Below the pieces are notes generated by a model that saw only the letters and a program-made list of their open reading frames with translations, ran no database searches and was not told where the DNA came from. From the NCBI GenBank assembly GCA_015179045.1, contig WHUZ01000056.1:124001-188000 (forward strand): a stretch of DNA of 64,000 bases, given 5' to 3'. Made by a program: the position numbers and the translations under genes. The DNA is from Kalaharituber pfeilii (lineage: Eukaryota; Ascomycota; Pezizomycetes; Pezizales; Pezizaceae). Shown here piece after piece: positions 48,718 through 62,728 of the stretch. Positions within the stretch are counted from its first letter, which is position 1; each line of letters begins with the position of its first letter.

Positions 48718-51700
48718 TTGGAAGAAGTGAATTCTGTGTGGGAGGTGTAGACAGTTTATACGTCCTATCGTGCGAACATAAGGATCCTGATCGGGCACAC
48801 CGGCTTTAGCTAGTCAAAATGGGGCCTTGTAGGTTTGTAGCCTTTGGGAGCTGCGCTGTTGCCGTCTGCAGTGTGCGTTGCTATCCACCGAGCGGGCAGT
48901 ATAAACAGGAAAACCCCGCCCCGACCGATCTGACCCGTGGTAATGTATAGACTGTGTCGCTTGCGCGCCTACTTCGTCGTGGATTGAACGGAACGATGGT
49001 TGTTGCAGGGGATGGGGTGTGAGAGGGGGGGGGGGGGCGGGGGGGCTGAATGATGGGTTAGTTTTTCAAAAGCAGAGAGACTAAAGCGAACCCCAAAGGG
49101 AGGGGTAGGGATTTTGCAGCGGCCTGATGAGGCCTGGGGTTGTGTCGTATGGTAGGGGTCACAGTTGCGTGGAGCTGTGGGGTGTAGTGCACGGTGGTAA
49201 GGATTGCAAGATGGTAAATGACACTTGTGCATACACACAGAATAGAAAGGGTTGTTGATGAGGCCGTGAGGGGGGTCTTGCAGGAGCTGCGGAGTGCAGA
49301 TGGTGCGTTGTGGGGGGGGGGGGTGGCTGGAAGCGGATTGGAAGTTGATGGGGCAATCAGAGCAGCAAGAGAGGATGAGGGCGACGGAGCACGTTGGTTT
49401 CGCAAATGAACGGAAGATGCGTTTGATGAGATGCTAATCTCGCTGGAAGGCGAGGGAGCAGCAGCGGAGTGGACAGCAGGCAGCGCGGGGCTGCCAGCCA
49501 GCGAAGGGACCCTTGAGGGCCGCGTGGGGCTGCTGGGATGGGATGGCGGGCGTGGGGGAGTTGTGGAGGAGGACGAGGAGGCCGGGAGGCAGAGGGCGCA
49601 CGGCAGAGCGAGCAGCCGGTTCTGCTGGAGGAAGCTGAGGAAACGGGGCGGGGGGGGAGGGGGGGAGGGGGGGAGGGGGGAGGGGGGAGGGGCACAGGGC
49701 TTGGGGTGGCTCCGCAGGCAGTCGGGGCTGGTCGTTGGCAGCGGCGTTGTTGCGTGTGTGCCAGCTCGAGTGAGGGCGGCCTGGGGAAAATGTGGAGAAC
49801 TCGATGGGGCCGTGGGCGCTGTGAGGTGCGTCGACTCGACCGCGCGGGGGGGATTCGAGGCTGAGGTATGAGCGATGCGGGCTCAGTTGCTCTGGCCTAT
49901 CCTGCCTGGCCGACGGGCACTGGCTGCTTGTGCCGCCGCCACGCCCTGGCGACGCGAGGACGAGGACGAGGACACAGTACATGTTTCCTAGCCGCTTAGT
50001 TTCTACGTGGTCGAGTGAGTGTGCAGCACTGGCAGCTTCGCCTGCGCTCCGAGGTGACTGAGTGAGTTGCCATGGCCGGGCAGCAGCGGAATTGTTGCGG
50101 CCCACGCAGATTGAAGCATGCGCAGAGCAGAGTCAGAGTTCTACTCTAACCCACTAGGCGTCCGCATCCCATCCTATGGCGCCATACTCTCGTCTCCGGC
50201 CATGCTCCCCCCCGGATTAGAGTTGGAGTGCTGCTGGAGTCTGGAGTCTGGCTTGGAGCTGGTAGCACGGCATCCTAGCTCTGCTCCCCAGCGCCCCTCC
50301 CCCTCCCTCGGCGCAGAACAGAGACCCAGAGTTCGGATAACTGAATGCGCAGGCTGCCTCTTCCTCTGGCGGCTCGGGCACCATCACAGTCCGGTCGATG
50401 TGCCCCCATGCCCCATACTAGCGGTCACTCTGTGGACGGCATCGTCCTATCGTTTGTGCTCAGCATATCAGAATCAGCTCAATGTCTCGTCCTATGGCAA
50501 TGGAACATCTAAAGCACGGCATGCTCCCGCTTCCACAGTCGACAACAGGTAGAGCTGATCTATAATAGAGCACAGAGAGAGCTGGACGTAGGCACTTGCA
50601 TTGACCATCAACTCGACCCATACGTTTCTAGAAGGTCCTGAAGCTGTTGTACACATCTGCTGCTGCACCGCACCTCGTCGATATCTCAATCAGGCCAACT
50701 AAGACGGCCCTTACCATAGGGCCCTGATCGCCCTTGCTTTGTCTTTAGCCAGCGCTCTGTACATGTCGATTGCATATGAGAGTTCGAGGCATATCTTGTG
50801 GTAACGTTTAAGCCCTCCACCCCCCCCATAATCGCTTTGAACCCCTGTCCTCGCCTTGCCCGCCTGTCGCTTTTTCATGAGTGCAACTTTTTCGCTGGGC
50901 GTCCGATGGATGGCAGCCCAAGGATTAAAAAGCACGACTATCTGGCAAGATTGGGTATTCACGTTGGCCCCAATTAGCATAGAGCTCCTTAACAATTTCC
51001 CACCACGCATGTCTATAATATGTATACCCTTCAAATGCAAAGTAAGGAGTCAGAACATTTATTACGAGACTAAACATCTATCGCCCGCTAGGGCATTAAC
51101 AGCCTCTTATTTGGGGCTTCTCGCCGTACAAACCCAGAGCAACCCAAATAATTCTTACGTAGTCGTACGTAGTCATAGGCCTGAATGTAAGTTAATGCTA
51201 CACAACCATACTAGACACTACGATTTCACCATCATTTCCGAATTCCCGGTAGGAACTTCTTTCCCGTACGTAACCTTATAATTAACTATAGTGAACATTT
51301 TATGTAAAAGTTACGCATTTAATGTTAAGGGACTAGATTCAGTAAGCATTAAGTATCGCAAAAGAAAACGTGAGTAGCCAGTAACCCCTTCAGGAACCGT
51401 GACAGTCAAGTATTAACAAGCCATTATTATTGACTAGCAAACCATATTATCCTGTTGGTGGTTCCATGATTCTTTCCTCAGACGCTCTACTGTAGATGTC
51501 AATGCCGATATAACCTCCTTCAAGCTCGCAAGATGTGCCTGAGTTGCTTTAAAAGATGTAGAAAGGTTAACGGTCGGCCCGAACGATTGAACTGCAAGAT
51601 TTGACAGATAACCGTTCTAGGAAATTCTAAATTACATTTACTTAGTTCCTTCTCATGAGTCTAGTTCAGTATTAGGCTTAGATGTAGTGTACAGGGGGCT

Positions 51701-54700
51701 ATAGGCACATACCTGACATGCGCGAACGTGACTGATCGGTGTTTAGTCTCATGCCAAGACCCCCCAAGCCAACGCCGAGTAGTGTTAGACACGACAGGGC
51801 CTCAACTACCTAAACTGACAGGCCGCTTCCCAGGATTGCACTCTAAATATACCAAAAATGCACAAAATTGCCTTGAACCTTACTTCTTCTGGTGAATTTC
51901 TACGCCTTTTAACCCATACTTAATACGGTGAGAGGATATGCCATACACTAGTCATTTCGTTTCCTCAGCCACTCCTAGTATTTACCTAAGCTTAGGCCTA
52001 ATGATAAATTATCAAGTGAGAAACAAATTTGAATCGATAGGCTTCAGGCCATCAAAGTCGCTATATTTCAAAGTTCAATAATTTTTATATATGGATTTCC
52101 ATAATCATAAAATGATCAGATGCTTAGCAGAGCATGCACCAATAAACTATAAGTACTTCAAGTTATTAACCATTTGACATCGACACCAGATGAAACAGAT
52201 GCTACAAAATAGAACGCTGAGCCTAATGCGCATACATGATTACTTCTGCCGTAAAGGGTACTGGTTTCCACATATGTACTGAATTAAATAAATATCGTCT
52301 TATTTGGCTAACAATTTCCAAGACCGGCGGTGAATCCGAGAGTAATCCGAGACAGTGGAGCTCAAGTCTGAACCCATGAATATCATGATAGATTTTCAAG
52401 CACTAATCAAGTGCTCTGCATAGACTCGTATGTGGACATCAAATACTCGACCTTATGCTGACTTGATGGTCAGGTCAGCCTTTTGATCAAATATTTGTAA
52501 TATGTAGCGCTTTAATTCTCGAGGTCAGCTGCAAATGCTGTTTCGTCCTGCATCGATAATCATGTAAAAAGGGCTCCTATAGTAAATGACATCCCTGTAA
52601 TAGTAGTCATGCGTAGTTCCATAGATTCAAAAGGGGATGCAACCTCTCCTCGGCATGAATTAATACCTTCAGATTGAGATATCTTTGGATATATGCAGGT
52701 GAGACATCTATTCTCTCTGGCCGTGGTAACGGGTTCCCCAGTTGAGGGGGAAAAGAATTTTTTTAAGGCTTCTAAGGTTCCATTTGTACTTAATGAGGGC
52801 ATCCAAAGTAAACCGTTCAAAAATTTCGTTACTGCTCAAATGAGAAATGAAAATCAGTTAAAAGTGCTAGAATTCTAAGACCCTCGTGTTACAATTGGGT
52901 CGATTAATCGTGAGTAAGAGAATATAAGATCTTGATACGTAGTAAGAAGTATTCTACTGATTCAAGGAGTACGACTCACTGCTGCATTTGGCGCCCACAG
53001 TTTGTTCTCGTGCCCCAGAGTACCCACAGTTAAGATAACTTACCGCAATCAGACTCTAACAAGAGTACCTTTTAAACATATGTAAAAAGTGATGCACGTG
53101 AGTTACAGTGTGAGGCGTACTAAGTGCTAGTAGCTATAGTATATTTTAGCGTCCGAGGCGAGGCCACTAGATAGACTACATCGTGGTAACAATGACCCTG
53201 GAACCTCTGACTTCACGAAAGCATGGCAAACCGGGAGGTGCCCACGACGTCGGGAAGCCGAAAAATCAGGGAATTTGCAGAGATTAAGGTTCCGGGTTCT
53301 TTGAGTTTGTACAAGTGCTACTCGTCAAACAGAACCATCGATATCGTCCGAGTAGTCTTGCCATTGGGCGAGTTGAGCATTTTTCCTTGTATCATTACCA
53401 CTTAGGAATTTTCAATACAACTGAATTCCCGTGTCTATCAGCATACCACATTACCTTCCTACAAATAGGACCAGCAGCCCAAGCTAAGCGCCTAAGCTTG
53501 GAAAAAAGAAACCTCCACAGTGAGAGGGACTCATTATTTTTTAAATGATAAAGAAAGAAGGCGTGCAGCAGTTTTTCTCTTACTTTTCTCCTTTTTTACC
53601 TCCACATGATATTTATTACAATATTTTCATTGCCCGGATTGTCCCAAGGGTATCTTCGGTGCTAGTTTCGTGCTTCGGGTGCTAGGTTTCTATGTCACCC
53701 GTATATAGGCTTAATTAACAAGGCCCTTCGGGCATCCACAGAAGCTGAGGTTGAGGGCCCGTGACCTTTCTCGATATACAAATATCGCTAGCAAAATCCG
53801 ATATGTAGTCTGAAAGATTGTTTTCGTGAGTATTATATCCAGCGCTATCCTTGACAATAAAATGAGTCTGCATAAACCGACTCACGTGCTCGAGTAGTTA
53901 CAATACTCGCTGATTCAAAAGTATTCGGACACTACATAATGCATACGCACTATGCGCTTTTTGGGATGGCGCAGTATGCAACTGTTACCTTGTATTAAGG
54001 AATGGTTATAATGTGGCTCCTCTCGTGAGATAGGTAATGGGGAATTGAGTTCAGAAGGTTGGCCAAGAGAATTAGGGAGATACAAGACTGTAATAGTGAA
54101 CGTGAGGACATTCAATTCACCATCAGCAGTGTATTTTAGGCGTTTCGATGTATACTTAGGTACATACCTAGATATATTCGATTTATACTCGTATTTTTGA
54201 GTGCAGCCAGATAGGCTGCATAACCCTGACTCAAACCTGTGCTCAAGTGGTTAAGAATTGTGTACTCGTACATCTTGGCGTAGCAACTAACAAAAAGCTT
54301 AGTAACCGTGTGCAGTGGCCTGAGTGAGTACTGTCGCAAACCTGGGGAGGACCTTGGCATTGCACGTGACCTGGAAGGAAGGCTAGGGGAGAGGGTACTA
54401 GAAGGTTCGGCGGGTTGACGAACTGGGAAACTACCAAAAGGGGAAGGGGGCACTTGAGAATTACGGGTATATCAAGAGGGCGGGGAGGAGGCCTTCTCTG
54501 TAGCACATAGCACACAAGAGCACACAATACAATCATCGTTACAAGGCAGAAGAAAGTCAGATCCACAGACCTCGTTCAATTCCAGTGATTTACTCCTTCT
54601 TCCCTCTAGTCCACTTTCCTCCTCGACAGTACGGCGCACTAATGCCCTGGACATATCATACTGGTTTTGAAACCTTTTGGGAAGCCAAGATATCACGTGG

Positions 54701-55261
54701 CGGTCTAGGTCTGAGTTGGCGTGCCGCTTGGATGTTGCCCCTCTTGGGCCGAGGGTATACAATGCCGATCGAATCACGGACACAAGCAACTACCAAAAAG
54801 ACCGTATGTAGAGAACCTGAGAGCATTCTCGGATCGCGCCAATTGCCTGAATTTCTGTTCCTGTACATACAGTAAATACTGGTGAGCAATTGTCCTACTT
54901 ACTTAAACTCTTTGCTATTCGTCCAACATACTAACAATTGTTCGCAAGCACATGATACCCAGTTAAGTAGCACTGTAAGAATTCGTTTGGGTACTAGGAT
55001 ACACGTCAGGGCTCTTGCTAGCCCTGTAACATAGCTCCCCTCCATTTGATCTGGCTGAGCTTCAGCACTTTGCCTTGTCCCTTTACACTTCGATTCAGCC
55101 AGCCAGCATTGTGCTACAGGAGCCGTCAACAAAGGTACTGACATTGAGGTCTCAATACCCAGAAACTTCACAAACTCAGTTATTCTGACTTTCTGGATGA
55201 AAATAATGATGAATAGTATCGCCGCGGAGCCACGATTCCCTTTTTTCACTGTGATTCCTTC
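48718..55261. other. 6.5-kb intergenic region; GC- and G-run-rich half then AT-rich half
   Basis: From 48.8 to 50.5 kb the sequence is GC-rich with broken G runs at 49025-49046, 49312-49323 and 49650-49692; the large frames there (49434-50105 minus, 50118-50552 plus) are compositional. From 50.7 to 55.2 kb it is AT-leaning. The minus frames at 54243-54789 contain one hydrophobic segment (FFCLVTMIVLCALVCYVL) but lie in conflicting frames, so no gene is called. Confidence 0.5.
49650..49692. repeat. G-rich (G5-8 A)n tract
   Basis: Repeated runs of four to eight G separated by single A over about 43 bp, 0.9 kb upstream of the bHLH start codon. It has the spacing of a potential G-quadruplex on the plus strand. 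Confidence 0.9.
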
Positions 55262-56898
55262 ATGAAGTCAAAAGCCCCACAAATACCTCCAGCAATTCAA
55301 TCGTGAGTTAAATTAGCTATGCTATAACCGACCCATTCCGCATTTGTTCGCTGATGGATCTACTTGAAGCTTTCTTCGAGCGTATCTACTAGGGTATGTC
55401 TCCTTTGTTTCACCTCGATTGTTTCAAGTGCTGGCCTCTCGAGCAAAGAAGTCAAACACGGAATCTAAACCCCTTCTATCAAAGGTTTGCTTCGTCAGAC
55501 CCATAAAAAGATTCCTCAACTGCTTGCTTATCTTCCATGTAGGTGTTAGAAACGTTTAAGAAAGCTCTAGAGCTTCATCGATTCCCAGCATTTTGTGGTA
55601 TCATATTTGGGGGTTGGCGTATACTATTACCAATTACCAATGCAGCTGCAGCACGCATTTGCCACTTTCCTGACGATGTGAAGATAACAAAGCGGATAGC
55701 CAATTTCTTGGCTTCCTTCATTTCAGGAGCTCTTGGTATCGAAATGTTGAATATCAAGAACGCCGGCCCTTCAGCAGGAAGAACTCTGGATTTGACCCTC
55801 TTTGCCGTCACTCGAGCTTTAGACGTTGTGATAGGAGTGCTCTGGTCAAGGCGAAAAGCACGGAGAGTCCGTACTGGAAGATGGACAGGAATTGACGACA
55901 GTTTAGAAGGAATAGCAGATGCTATGGCCTTTTCTCTTGCTTCTGGATCTATAATGTTTGCATGGTTCTATCGACCAGAGCAACTACCAAGGTAAGTATA
56001 AATCCCATTATTCAAATAAATTATAACATAGTTTCTAACAGTACCGTTAGGACATATAACAAGTGGATCACAGATATGGCGGAGATTGATTCTCGGATTA
56101 TATCAGCACTAAGACGCATCCGCTCCGGTGAGTTCGTATATGGAAACAATACTGGTCAGGCGGATCTTCTTGGATCATTGTGCAAAGATGTTGGGCTTCC
56201 GGAAGTTTTAGGGGACCCTGCTCAAACTGTTCCGGTTCCATGCAAGGTAGTTTCGCTACCCGTAGATGTCTCGAATTACGCTGACATCAACAGTTAGTAC
56301 ATGGTGGTTGGACAGATAGCTGCGAAAAACATGCAGCTTGGAGGTTTTGGAGATCGTGGAAAGCTGCATTCTTGATGTACCTCCCGCTGAATATCTTGGT
56401 TCGTTTGAGACGGCCCAATGTCAGGAGCTTTGTTCAAGCATTGCTGCAATCAGCAAGGTCATCTGCTTTTCTTGGAGCATTCGTTGCGATATTTTATTAT
56501 TCAGTTTGCTTGACTAGGACAAGAGTGGGACCTGTCCTTTTCCCAAAAGTCAGCCCAATGGTTTGGGATAATCAGCTCATTGTCAAAATTGGATGTTTGT
56601 TGTGTGGCTGGAGTGTGTTGATAGAATCGCCTCCACGCCGATCGGAGATGAGTTTTTTTGTAGCCCCAAGAGCTCTTGGTGTCATTTTACCAAGAGAATA
56701 CTCGAAAGTGGTGAGTCTAATTGCTTACTGTTGTTAGTCGATCCTTTTAATTTCTAACAGCTCCATCCCGGGAAGTATCAATGGAGAGAAACTGTCGCCT
56801 TCGCATTGAGTTTTGCGATAGTTATGACAGCGATTCGAGAAAATAAGGCTAGGGTGAGGGGTGTTTTTGGGAGGCTGTTAGGTGGAATAACGGCATAA
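55262..56898 (+). CDS. TMEM135-like integral membrane protein
   Basis: Six exons (55262-55302, 55370-55484, 55543-55991, 56042-56246, 56294-56710, 56761-56898) join in consistent phase to 454 residues. The start MKSKAPQIPPAIQS continues into FLRAYLLGYVSFVSPRLFQVL, the pattern of the fungal family with TMEM135/Tim17-like repeats. Further blocks are RFPAFCGIIFGGWRILLP, RIANFLASFISGALGIEML, AGRTLDLTLFAVTRALDVVIGVLWSRRKARR, IADAMAFSLASGSIMFAWFY, HGGWTDSCEKHAAWRFWRSWKAAFLMYLPLNIL, SFLGAFVAIFYYSVC-like segments and WRETVAFALSFAIVMTAI. Several hydrophobic segments predict a multi-pass membrane protein. Animal TMEM135 is linked to peroxisome and mitochondrial dynamics; the fungal role is not known to me. 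The 47-nt intron at 56247-56293 is short but in frame. No signal peptide is seen. Confidence 0.85.
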
Positions 56899-58174
56899 TT
56901 GAGGCTGCTGGGACAGTACTGGATTTTCAGGAGCTTGGTGATTTTCTTGACTTCTCTATCCATCTAATAAGTATAAAGAGATTTCTAAAACAAAGTGAGG
57001 CCTAAAATTAATCAGATTTGAATGTCCAATAGAAGGTGATCACTGACTGATCATGACCTGGTGATCTTTTATGAAAGAAAGTAATCAATAAATTTTCATG
57101 ATTTCAGATATTTCTTTCTACTTTACAGCCAAGACCTCTGTCCTTATATATGTTGTTTATAGCGGTTCGATACTGCATGCTAGCATAGTAGTACGTGACA
57201 ATATGGTAATATAACATGAATATAGTGGACTGTGAATATCAATCATGAAGGTACTCTGATTGCATAACCTCCCATAACCAGGGTCTACACGCTCCACATT
57301 GTATATGGGCTTCGACAAGTGATCAGATACTGTAGTCACGGACACAGTAGAAATGGAAGGACCATGATCTAGATCTACTATCGACCAGTATAAGTAAGCA
57401 AAAGAGGTGTCCACTAACTTGATCTCAAGGCGTTAGCTCACCGGCCAGAGGCCGCGCGCATCTCTCGTATACTATAAGAATATAACCTTCAAGGTTGACA
57501 TCATTACACTTAAAGATGGAGCTTGAAAGACGCAACTTCATGAGCTCGCACCTAGATCCTCAACATGTGCGTACTCAACTAATGTCATGAATTAGCACAA
57601 GATATGCGAACCAAACTACATAGTACCAATGCTGTAAATTGCAGATGCCTGATGCACGTCGCATATAGATACAGAACTTCACATTTCGTCATGATCAACC
57701 CAACTGGAGGTCCCTTGACATTGATATGGATGCTGCTTATAAGAATGTTTGCAACCAGACTAATAAGAATGGTATCTTAATAATGTTGTGACTACTACTG
57801 GTTACGAGACTCAAGCGTGTGCAGGATAGGCAACAATCACGTGATAGAAAAAGAGATGCCACACTGTGGCGCAGTCTACTGAATAAGCCCTAGTCTGTAT
57901 CAAGCGCCACAGAGACGACGACAATAGAAAGGTTAGGCCAAGTGGTGGGTTAAACGCTTGTCTGTCCTCTCAAGCTTCAGGAAGCAGCACGAGTACGTCC
58001 CAGAAAACTCCCCATCATTATCTTTTACCAACTCTAATTCACCGAACCTGTTCACAAACTGATAGGAAAAGTCACTCTAATACCATAATATCCCATTACT
58101 GAATTTACCTCAATTTTTGCAAGAGGATCAACCCAGAATCTTTCTCCTGTTTCCAAGGGAGGGGTATATACGGC
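56899..58174. other. Intergenic between the TMEM135-like gene and sec31
   Basis: About 1.3 kb of AT-leaning DNA. A cluster of GATC/TGATCA-type short palindromes lies at 57038-57068. The last 200-300 bp should contain the sec31 promoter and 5' leader. No gene is visible. Confidence 0.6.
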
Positions 58175-61100
58175 ATGGTTAGGCTACGGGAAATCCCACG
58201 GACGAGCACTTTTGCTTGGTCCCCAGGATCACACCTTCCTATGATTGCAACAGGAACGGTAGCTGGTGCTGTTGACGCAGATTTCTCTAATACCACACAA
58301 CTGGAGCTCTGGGACTTGGAATTGCAGAATGGCCAATCTGGACTAGAGCTATCACCGAAGGCCTCAATGAGTACTGAGTTCAGGTATGTGTTGCATTATT
58401 CCCTACTTGCATTCCTGTAGCTAATTATTCCGCAGATTTTATGACATTGCATGGGGGAGAGTATCGAATGATAAGCCAAAAGGAATCATAGCTGGTGCCT
58501 TGGAAAGTGGAACTTTGAATCTATGGAGTGCGGATGCTCTGCTGGATGGTTCTGGGTATAATACTCGTGGAGTTAATCAGCCCTTGACGCAATGCTTATT
58601 CGTGTTTCCCAGAGATGCCGTTATATCATCAACAACGAAACATTCCGGAGCTATCAAGTCGCTTCAGTTTAATCCTTTCAAGTCAGAGTTGCTTCTGACA
58701 GGTGGAGCTAAGGGAGAGGTGCGGACCCGGCCCAGAGCACATGAATGGACTTCAAAAACTTATAAAAAAAGTAGATTTACGTTTGGGACCTCAACAATAT
58801 CGAGAATCCGTTCCTCTTGGGCAACCGAACTTCTCGGGCCGATGATTTGGATTCTGTGGACTGGAACAAGAAGATTCCTCATATTTTAGTTACTGGAGGA
58901 AGCGGTGGCTTTGTTACTGTTTGGGATGTTAAAACGAAGCGAGAATCACTTACTTTAAGCAACCTCGGAAGGAAGGCAGTGAGCGCTGTTGCGTGGCACC
59001 CAGACAATGTGAGGCAAATTACATTGGTTTGTTTGTGGCTTGCTGACAACTTTAGGCAACGAAACTGATTACCGCTATTCCTGACGAAACCAACCCAGTT
59101 GTTCTGGTGTGGGACTTGCGTAATTCAAATGCTCCAGAAAGGGTCTGTTTCGTTGTAAATTCTTTGATGACACTTTACTAACAATGAGGTAGACATTGGC
59201 TGGACATGACCAGGGTGTCCTGTCCCTGTCCTGGTGCAAACAGGATTCAGATCTGCTTTTGTCATCGGGGAAGGACAATAGGACAATCTGCTGGAACCCA
59301 CAGACCGGGGAAAAATTGGGAGAATTCCCCGTAGTGACGAACTGGATATATCAAACAAGATGGAACCCCACCAACCCCAACTTATTAGCCACTGCTTCAT
59401 TCGATGGGAAAATTGCTGTCCATACTTTGCAGACGTGCAAAGCAGACGCCAATAGGCCTGACGCTGCAACTGCTAACCTTGACGGAGAGGATTTCTTCAA
59501 CCAAGCCAGTGTTGACCCTCAAGGTCCTTCATTCTCACTTAAGAAACCTCCAAGATGGCTCCAGGCTCCTGTAGGAGCTTCTTTTGGCTTTGGCGGTAAA
59601 CTGGTACATTTTGGTATAGTAGAGACGCAAGCCGGCCAACCTCAACGTTCAAAGGTCACAATCTCTAAATTTGAGGTCGAAACTGGAATAAGTGAGGCTG
59701 CAGTAAGCTTCGAAGAAGCATTGAAAAACAACAGCCTTGGAAGTATTGTTGAATCACGTGCAAATGAAGCAAAATCAGAAGGGGCAAAGAGTGAATGGAA
59801 TGTTTTGAAGGCCCTACTAGATAAAAATCCTAGGGCCAAGCTCCGTGAGCAACTGGGATTTGGCGATAAAATGGAGGAAGAAGTAAAGGAAGATGATGCC
59901 AAACAAGCTTCTACAGATAACCTCGAAGGACCAAATGGCGGCACTTTCGCAAAGGATAAACGTCTATCATCATTCTTCACTGATAGCAATTCAGATTCTG
60001 AATTTTTCCTGTCGGATCTTGCATCCATTCAATCTACACGCGGTGCTAGGACAAACAACCCTTTTCAAATCTTCAGCGGGGATGAATCTGAATCTGACAA
60101 GAAGATTACAAAGGCCCTTATCCTGGGTCAATTCGAGAAAGCTGTTGATATTTGCCTGAAAGAGGATCGATTGTCGGATGCCTTCATGCTTGCTGTTTGT
60201 GGTGGAGACAAATGCACTGAAAAAGTCCGCACAGCCTACTTGACGAAGAAGGCAAAAGGACCAAACTATCTTCGTGTGCTTGCCTCTGTAATCGGCAAGA
60301 ACATGTGGGATGTGGTGTATAATGCTGACTTAGCTGACTGGAAGGAGGTTATGGTGACTTTGTGTACATTTGCCAGCGAGGGTGAGTTCGAAGATTTGTG
60401 TGAAGTTCTCGGAGATAGGCTATTGGAGGAAGTGCGTACAAACAACGGTGGAACTGAGCTCAGGGCGGCGGCGTCGTTTTGCTACATTGCTGGATCAAAG
60501 CTGGAAAAAGTTGTGGGAATCTGGATTGAGGAGCTTCAAGAAAAAGAAAGTTTGGAGTTGCAAAGCGCCACAGGAGACTCGAGTTTCTCTGTTCACGTTC
60601 GCATGTTACAGGATTTCATCGAGAAGGTAACCATCTTCCGACAAGCAACTAAGTTCCAAGACAAAGAGTTGAACCAGACTGGCAATTGGAAACTGGCTGC
60701 ACTATACGAGAAATATTGCGAATACGCTGATGTTGTGGCTGCACATGGCTATCTGGATGTTGCGGAGAAATATCTCAGCCTCCTTCCAGTCGAGTATCCA
60801 GCTGCAACTGTATCTCGGAATCGAGTGAAGGAAGCAACCAAAAAGGCGACAGACGTTTCCATTTCGCAAGCCCGGAAGATTCAACAAACCAGACAGGCGC
60901 CAGTTGTCCCTCCTAGCAATCAATACTCAAACGCCAGAACTACATATCAGCCCCCACAACCTGCGCCCACACCATATGCAATGCCAGTATCTACTGCAAC
61001 GAATGTCTACGCACCTCCCAAAATCCAAACGCAACCAGCATATGTCTCAAACCCATATCAACCTCCTGTAGCCTCTCAGCCATCACCAACCAGCTATGGG

Positions 61101-62388
61101 GGAACAAACCAGCTTTATACGCCACAAAATCCATTTAACCAACCTCCATCCAGGACCTTTACCCCGCCTACGGCCAACGTTGTCCCGGCATCCAAGCAGA
61201 CCAATATGGCGAACTGGAACGACACTCCCATGGTTGCAAACTTATCTCGAAGGGGAACTCCTGCAGCGTCGCAGGCTCCAATCACTTCACCGTTCCCAGG
61301 AGCTGTTGTGCCATCTCCGCCTCAGGTAACAACACCCTTTGGTGTACCTCCGCCTCCTACAACTGGCCGCGCTCCACCTCCACCACCGCCAAAGAATGCA
61401 GCTCCACCTCAACGTGTAGGTACTCCAACCCAAACTGGGCTACAAAGCCCACCGCCTCAAGCAGTATATCCGCAATATGCCCCTCCACCCGTTTCCACAT
61501 CACAGTATGCGCCACCGCCATCGTCAACAACCTATACTCCTGCTACCACAACTTCGCGTTATGCAGCAAATGCGGTACCCTCGAACACTCCCGGCCATAC
61601 GCCTATTACACCACCACAGCCACCCATTGCTCCCCAAAATCAATATGTGACACGGCCACCCGTAGGTCCACCACCGATGGCTAGTCAGAGTTATGCCCCA
61701 CAAATTTCAAGTGCAACGTCTCAATATGCGCCACCGGCACCGTCTGCCGCTACAACAAATGTTGGGCCATATGGACCGCCTCCAGGGGGAATTCAAGCCA
61801 CTGTGCCTAATACTGAGCGATCAGAACTTGCCCCTCCCCCTAAATCGGAAACATTTGCTCCACCCCCTCCTGCAAAACATCGTGAGTCACTCCATTTACA
61901 TTAATTATCCTCGTACTGATGCTAATTCTGTAGCTCGAGGTGATCGCACACATATCCAGGAACAGTATAAACCGATCTACGAACTTCTCATCGCAGATAT
62001 GAACAGAGTCAAAGCTGTTGCGCCGGTATGTTTCCGTTGGTAAATTTGTAATGAATCTGCTGATATTTGATTACATACAGGCTTCATATAAGCGCCAAGT
62101 CGCGGATACAGAGAAGAGACTCAATATTCTTTTTGATCATATCAACAATGAAGAGCTTTTGAGTGCCGATACTTTAGCTAGCTTGTTGAGCCTTGCACAA
62201 GGTAAAGTTGCAGCTTCCTTATTTGTTTATTACGGTTAGTACTCACTTTCAATACAGCAATGGCTAGCCGAGACTATCATACGGCCCACGCAATCCACCT
62301 TGATCTTGTAACTCACAAGACAGAGGAATGTGCGAACTGGATGACGGGTGTGAAAAGATTGATTGAAATGAGTAGGGTAACACCATAG
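58175..62388 (+). CDS. sec31: COPII coat outer-cage protein Sec31
   Basis: Starts [48 protein letters not shown], the canonical Sec31 N terminus. Introns at about 58385-58435, 58718-58775, 59009-59055, 59141-59191, 61883-61933 and two more near 62025-62081 and 62200-62258 give about 1,270 residues. The N-terminal WD40 propeller is clear ([76 protein letters not shown]). It is followed by the closing blade and helical ACE1 region ([37 protein letters not shown]), a long Pro-rich segment that in other fungi activates the Sar1 GTPase with Sec23, and a C-terminal helical domain ([17 protein letters not shown]...[12 protein letters not shown]). Sec31 pairs with Sec13 to form the outer COPII cage on vesicles leaving the ER. 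It is almost certainly essential. Confidence 0.96.
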
Positions 62389-62728
62389 GGGCACTACTTC
62401 AGAGCGCGGAATTGGCTCGGATTTTTGCGGGCTTGTGCAAACAGCAATTGCGGGTGTAATCGTGTTTCAATTGCGTTCTTTTTTGTATTTTTGTCTTCTC
62501 TTTTTTTTGAATTTATAGTGTAGTATGAGGTATACAGAAAAAATTGTATTTTATTTTCCGTAAAGCGAGCGAACTTGCACCAATCCGCACTAGGCCCGGA
62601 CCCCTGTCCTGGCATAAGCGAATTGATATCATCGACCTTGAAACTACACGAACACAAGCTCAACTCTCTCTTAACAGCAAGTGTTAACAACTCCAACTAC
62701 ACACCTTGCAGAAATTTCAAGCCAGATA
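62389..62728. other. Short spacer between sec31 and the ARMH3-like gene
   Basis: 340 bp, both neighbours on the plus strand. It must hold the sec31 3' end (T-rich at 62455-62512) and the promoter of the next gene. No separate feature is seen. Confidence 0.7.

Noticed and set aside
49434..50105. 223-codon Pro-rich minus-strand frame
   Set aside because: Composition follows the local GC-rich, G-run sequence; other strands are equally open, and there is no motif.
54243..55249. Minus-strand frames with hydrophobic segments (possible small membrane protein)
   Set aside because: The best pieces lie in conflicting frames with no convincing introns joining them.
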